Shown here one piece after another: positions 58,786 through 64,000 of a stretch of 64,000 bases of DNA (within the stretch, counting starts at the first letter, position 1; each line of letters opens with the position of its first letter). The notes below the pieces were generated by a model, which saw nothing but the letters and a program-made list of their open reading frames with translations, searched no databases and had not been told where the DNA came from. Source of the stretch: Paracentrotus lividus (Eukaryota > Echinodermata > Echinoidea > Camarodonta > Echinidae); contig CALNVZ010000174.1 in the NCBI GenBank assembly GCA_940671915.1, positions 22,738,721-22,802,720 on the forward strand, in the 5' to 3' direction. The translations under genes were made by a program, and so were the position numbers.

Positions 58786-59433
58786 ATTATATTTATATTT
58801 TTGATGCATGATTCAGATGAAATTTTGAGTGAGCATTTGTCAAATTGTTCATTACTCACCTGTTATATTTTCTGCCAAAATCATTGGGCCATTATCATTA
58901 TCGTAGCTTTTCGTTTCATTATGTGACTATCATTACTGTATCTACCGTTTATCTTAACGACTTGTTAGAAACTTGAAAAGTATTGTATTGCTCTTGGGTG
59001 TATTCCATTAGGTTTGTGATTTGAGTGGCTCCCACAAAATCAAGATGTTAATTATTGCTTGATTCTCAATTAGTATAAACACAAACCACCTTTTCTGTAT
59101 GTGAATCGTGCTGTAAATATGTTAACCTTTTTCTACAAATCTTTTATATGTGACAGACAATACCTAGAAGATCATTTAGTGCTTTGGTCAGCACAAAAAG
59201 TTTTATTTATATTTTTTTTTAAAGATCAAGAACAAGAATCTAGATTCTGCCAAATTTTATTCACGACTTATTTCAGTCCCATCCAATTATGAGGTGCTCG
59301 GGCCAGGTCAAATGCTCAGTTATTATAACAGTTTTTCGTTGCAACAGTATTGGACTGTAACTTTTGACAACGACCTTTCTTTAAAATTTTTAATTTTGTG
59401 CTGGTTCTTACATCCTGTGTTGAAATGTTTCTA

Positions 59434-60480
59434 AACCCCTCACACAAAGTTCCGCAAATCGACTTTGGGCCATGATAACTTTTCAAGTACGCTTTAGTTA
59501 TTCCCGATATTCATACCATTGGAAAGATAATTTATTCCCCCTTTTATTGATATCCTATTTGTAATGATTGTGTCATGCCTCAATGCACAGAATATCAGAA
59601 TATGGAGAAAAGTAAAAAGTCAAATGTTGTAAAATGCTCTTTTATTGATCTCATTGAAGTTCTGCAACTCAAATTTAGACCCTCATAACTTTTGAGGTAT
59701 TTTATAATTTTTATTGAATTTTATACCATTGTCGAGTTCATTTATTCCTCTTTTTATTATTTGTCATGGTGATGCCATGCCTGGGTCCACAGAACCCCTG
59801 AATACCACCTGAATGCAAGGCAAGGCGAAAGATAATGTTCAGTTTAAATGTTATGTAACACAACCTTGAACCTTGACACATTTTAATGTGGGTTTTAATC
59901 ACCATCATTTTTTATAGCATTGAAAAGTTCATTTATTCTCCTTTTTATTGATACCCTATTTGCAATGGTAACATCATTTTTGAATGCACATTATTAATGA
60001 ATATAATGCAAAGTAAAAAGTGAAAAGTTGCGAAATGTATTGTTATTACTCAATAATAGTCGCAATAGGCATTCAATTTGCAACATTTGACTCCTGACTT
60101 GTCCTAACATTCAGGTGTTCTGTGCTTTCAAGAATAACATCATTGTTACAATTAGGGTATCATTGAAAAGAGGAATAAATGAACTTGACAATGGTATAAA
60201 ATTCAATAAAAATTAGAAAATACCCCAAAAGTTATTAGGGCCTAAAATAGAGTTGCGGAACTTCAATTTGATCAATAAATTTTGCAACATTTGACTTTTC
60301 ACTTTTCTTCATATTTTGATATCCTGTGCATTGAAGCATGACACAATTATTACAAATAGGATATCAATAAGAAGGGGAATAAATTATCTTTCCAATGGTA
60401 TGAATGACAGGAATAACTAAAGACTACCTGAAAAGTTATCATGGCCCGAAGTCGATTTGCGGTACTTTTTGTGAGGGGTT
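59434..60480. mobile_element. 1-kb foldback element with AACCCCTCACA ends
   Basis: The ends AACCCCTCACACAAAGTTCC and the inverted GTACTTTTTGTGAGGGGTT match. Inversion continues across about 400 bases per arm (CGCAAATCGACTTTGGGCC, AATTTATTCCCCCTTTTATT, CAAATGTTG and more). TTTCTAA flanks both sides, possibly as a target duplication. No protein frame is present. Confidence 0.85.
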
Positions 60481-61149
60481 CATTTCTAAAAAGGTAGAAG
60501 ATAATTTTATCAATTTTTAAAAACAGTATTTGTTTTAATTTGGGATGTAGAGCACTAATTGACATTCTAAACATTGAAATTCTGCAAAATAATTGAACTG
60601 TTCGAGCAAAAGTAAAATCAATGCAATTTTGAGTAACCTTAATCACGAAAAAAAAAAGAAACCCCAAGAAATATGGATTTTCTCATATGAAAATTTCTTT
60701 ATACAACAAGTATACAAAGATATCATTTGATAATCATAATTAGGTGGCATTTATTTATTGTAATGTACATATTTATTTGAAATTTGAAAAGTACAAAATG
60801 CAAATAATGCATTTTGAAATTTGGAATAAAAGATTTTCACTTTGTCTCCTGGAAAGAAAATGTCTCACATACATGTACTTTTATTTCCTGTCAAGTTCAT
60901 GTTTCTATGATATTACAGCATTACAGCAATTCACAAACATATAATTACACCTATTCTAATTTTAAGCAAACTTCTGTCTTTTGTCCTCTTTATTCCTATA
61001 TGTTACAAGGGAAATTGCAGAGAAAATAGGGGGACAGATAACACTGCTCTTTTCTCCAGCTACGTGAAACACAGATTTAAAAAAAATTTTAAAGGACTCC
61101 AGGCTAAAATTTAGATAATTTGAAATGTAGAGTAATGCATAACTGTTTA

Positions 61150-61555
61150 CATCCAATTGGTCTAACAGCAGTTTGTCTAATTCTCTGTTTATTTAATACC
61201 ACACATAGGCTAAACCCATTTGGTCTACTAACAAGTTTGTCTGATTTACATTTGGTCTCACTTTCCCTGATGACCACTTGCACTAAATGCCCATTCATCT
61301 AATAGGCAAATCGTCTAATTGCATTCTCGTCTAATGCCCAAATTAATATTTGGTCTATTTCTCGTTTGTTACTGGAATTGGCCAAGAGGTGATAGACCAA
61401 GTGGACCTTAGACAAACTGGACATTAGACAAAATGGAACATAGATGTAGTTGTATTTAAATCAAAAGGTAATAAGACAAACTGCTTATAGACGAAACGGA
61501 ATTAGACCAAATGAACATTAGTCAAAGTTGATTTAGACCGAATGGCAATTTACCA
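61150..61555. repeat. Dispersed repeat rich in TTGGTCTAAT / ATTAGACAAA words
   Basis: Short words with GTCTAAT are in one orientation on the left half and ATTAGACAAA / ATTAGACCAAATG on the right half. The element is therefore broadly inverted-symmetric around about 61380. Same family as 3880-4115. Confidence 0.7.
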
Positions 61556-64000
61556 ATAGAACAAGCACAACACTGAACATTTCAACAAAATCAGATGAAT
61601 AATAACAGTTTTCATTTTTTTTTTTAATTTGCATTTTGTTTATAAAACAAATAAAGTCATAGCTCTGCTTCTTCATTTTTATTTTATTATATTACATGGA
61701 AAGTTTTTGTGAAGAGGGGAAGCAGTAAGGATGGTCTGAACGAGGAAGATGCTCAAGATATAAAGAAGTGGAAGGAGGGAGTGTCATGGCGCGAGTCGGT
61801 AACCCCTCCTAAAGGGAAAAAATGCTGACTGAAATGCTGATGATATATTAGATAATTATTCAAATTTTCTGCTCCAAGAATATAAGAACATCGATGACTT
61901 CTTATTGAATCATTGCTTTATCTTATGTCAATATAAGGGATAGATTTTTTTTTAGACACATGTATGCAAAAAAAAAATTTCATAAAGTATACTACCAAAG
62001 AAAGAGTAGAGCAGTGACATCATCATCTTTCTTGTTGAATATGCATGAGAATTTTATGCACACAACTGTTTTATTGAGAATATGGAAATATTAGAAAAGT
62101 CATAACTTTGTTAATTTTCATTCAATTTTGATGAAGTTGTCAGTGTTATGCTTGTTATATTTTACTCTACTTTTCAAATCACCTGAATTTCAGTCCGGAG
62201 TCCTCCTTTAAATTGGTAAATCGTAAGGAAAAAGGCAAAATTCATTCAATTTCTAGTCCATATACTTGCACAAGTTAATAGCTCATGTCTCTAATGCAAG
62301 GTAAAATTTATTCTTTTAAACAAGGAATTTAGAGATTTAACTTACATCCAATTCTCACTACCACATATCTGATTTGGTCATCTCATAACCACAGCAATCG
62401 TTTCTTAAAGAAAGAGACTTTTAAAATTTATATTTCTCTTCAAAACTTACATCAAAATACAGATACCTTTGGAGTTTGCAAGAAATAACTGTGGCTTAAG
62501 ATTAACTGTTGAGTTCTAACATTAAACATCAGGGGTTGATGAATTAACAAAAATAATAATTTGGTTTTTTTAAGGTAAACACACAATATACACATATGTG
62601 CCGCATTAAATGTGAAATTCAAATACATTCGACCGGCTTTCATGAAAGGATTTGTCGGACGTTTTATCTGACAATTACCAGAGTAACAATGCTTCTAAGG
62701 CAATCAAAATCAAGTAAAGATGTCAGATCTGACAACTTGTTAGACAAGAAATATTGATGAAATGCTCTCCTGAAGTGATTGGATACTTCTTAAATACATA
62801 TACAGACTTTCAATCAATAACTTAGGATATAAATAAAACATGTACATGTAGCATATGAATAAAACATGCAAATTGAAGAATGTGTTACAAAGAACCTTAG
62901 TAAGTAATTGGAATAAAAAAGTATTGCATTGTATTATAAAACAATACAAATTGATATCTGATTGGTTCATATAAGTAATAAACTTGCTTAAACAATAGAC
63001 ATGAATAAAATTTGGACATTCATAGCATAAAGGAGTGCTTTGTATCTAATATGAGAAAAGGCACTATAAAAATGTTGAGTATTATTAAGTAGAATGACTT
63101 AAATACTCGTGCCTACTTTGAGTAAAATTTATCAACTACTCAACATGATAATCTCTTTTTACACTGTAATGAAAGTTGTTCTACATATATTTGGGCATAC
63201 TAATCACATTCCCGACATAGTAACATAAATAACTAGATGGATCAGAGAAAGGGACAGAGATATTTGGCACATAATTGCTGAACTAGCACATACATGCCAG
63301 TAGTAAAAAAAGGAAAAAGAAAAAAGTAGTAGTATAAAAAACACTACAATATATAAAAATACAATTTCAGCTTTGCAAGAAATTAATTCTAACGTTATAT
63401 TTAGCACAAAAACTAGAATTCATTACTTTCTGTTGGCTTTAAAAGATGAAAGCAACAAAAATAACAGAAATATATAATAGCAATTGAAATTGTTTCCTGG
63501 TAGATCTGTGATCAAAGATAATGCAAAGTATATAAACAAATGTCTAATGAAATACTACTTCAAGCTGCTATTCACATGAAAGATCTGAACACGTGCTGTA
63601 TAATACTTGTAAATAAACTAAAAGCTGCAAATTACTCCTGAGGTTAAGTTTGGCTAAGAACTTATCTTAAATCTTCAAGTCAGAGACATGCTCTTAATAA
63701 AGAAATTGATGGCTAAAAGCAGCAATTATCCCATAGGTACACCAGTATGCCTGAGTGAGCCAACATTAATGATGATGATAATAATTAACTTGTGTACAGC
63801 TAAAGAACTACAATTTTCCAGTAAATTTCCTGCCATTTTCACTCTTTTGCTTTTATATATCAAATTGCAACATGCCGCGTTTAGAGAGAGTGGTACATTG
63901 TTTTCTTAGCTCCATGACAACCAACAATAACTGCAAATACAAGAATAGGTACAGATGTCAACTTAGCTTTATATGTATAAACAGAACTCTTATGTTACAG
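61556..64000. other. Intergenic, no feature identified
   Basis: AT-rich sequence with scattered short chance frames. No splice-supported exon, recognisable domain, tRNA or clear transposon end was found. Confidence 0.5.

Overview
This is a eukaryotic nuclear window from an AT-rich, intron-rich and repeat-rich genome. The gene set and repeat style (TTAA foldback elements, Tc1 and L2/CR1-like elements, GCGC-TTC-GCGC hairpin satellites, TACATGTA-type simple repeats) suggest a marine deuterostome invertebrate, most likely an echinoderm such as a sea urchin. That assignment is inferred from style and not proven. Most long stretches between exons carry no coding signal.

Three protein genes can be supported. 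(1) Minus strand, 10157 to 3700: a seven-exon selenoprotein L (SelL) gene. Its thioredoxin/AhpC-like exon is open only if two in-frame TGA codons, two codons apart, are read as selenocysteine (a U-L-P-U motif). (2) Minus strand, 28897 to 20963: a two-coding-exon EHD (EH-domain, dynamin-like ATPase) gene. The last exon is clean. The first exon shows every G-domain motif but is broken by many one-base frameshifts. (3) Plus strand, 47954 to 56706: a seven-coding-exon orthologue of the vertebrate SAM-domain protein C19orf47, predicted at 564 residues, with a strongly repetitive RLG / TVTLGG tail. A 95-residue minus-strand ORF at 46978-47265 is a weak fourth candidate.

Layout: 1-3285 is intergenic with one small inverted-repeat element. 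3286-10157 is SelL. 10158-20962 is intergenic with several MITE-like elements. 20963-28897 is EHD, with a decayed Tc1 transposon in its intron. 28898-47950 is a repeat-dense, partly low-quality block. It contains a 25-N gap, a cytosine-free A-rich tract, a poly-C tract, an L2/CR1-like LINE split by a 1.6-kb GACGTC-rich element, a CTCGCG hairpin satellite and duplicated unique-looking sequence. 47954-56706 is the C19orf47 orthologue, whose introns hold an 11-copy array of a mini-exon unit and several foldback transposons. 56707-64000 is intergenic with more foldback repeats.

The genes do not form a functional unit. The most notable items are the diselenide-type SelL gene, the frame-preserving tandem array of a 39-nt mini-exon, and the GACGTC-palindrome element nested in a LINE.
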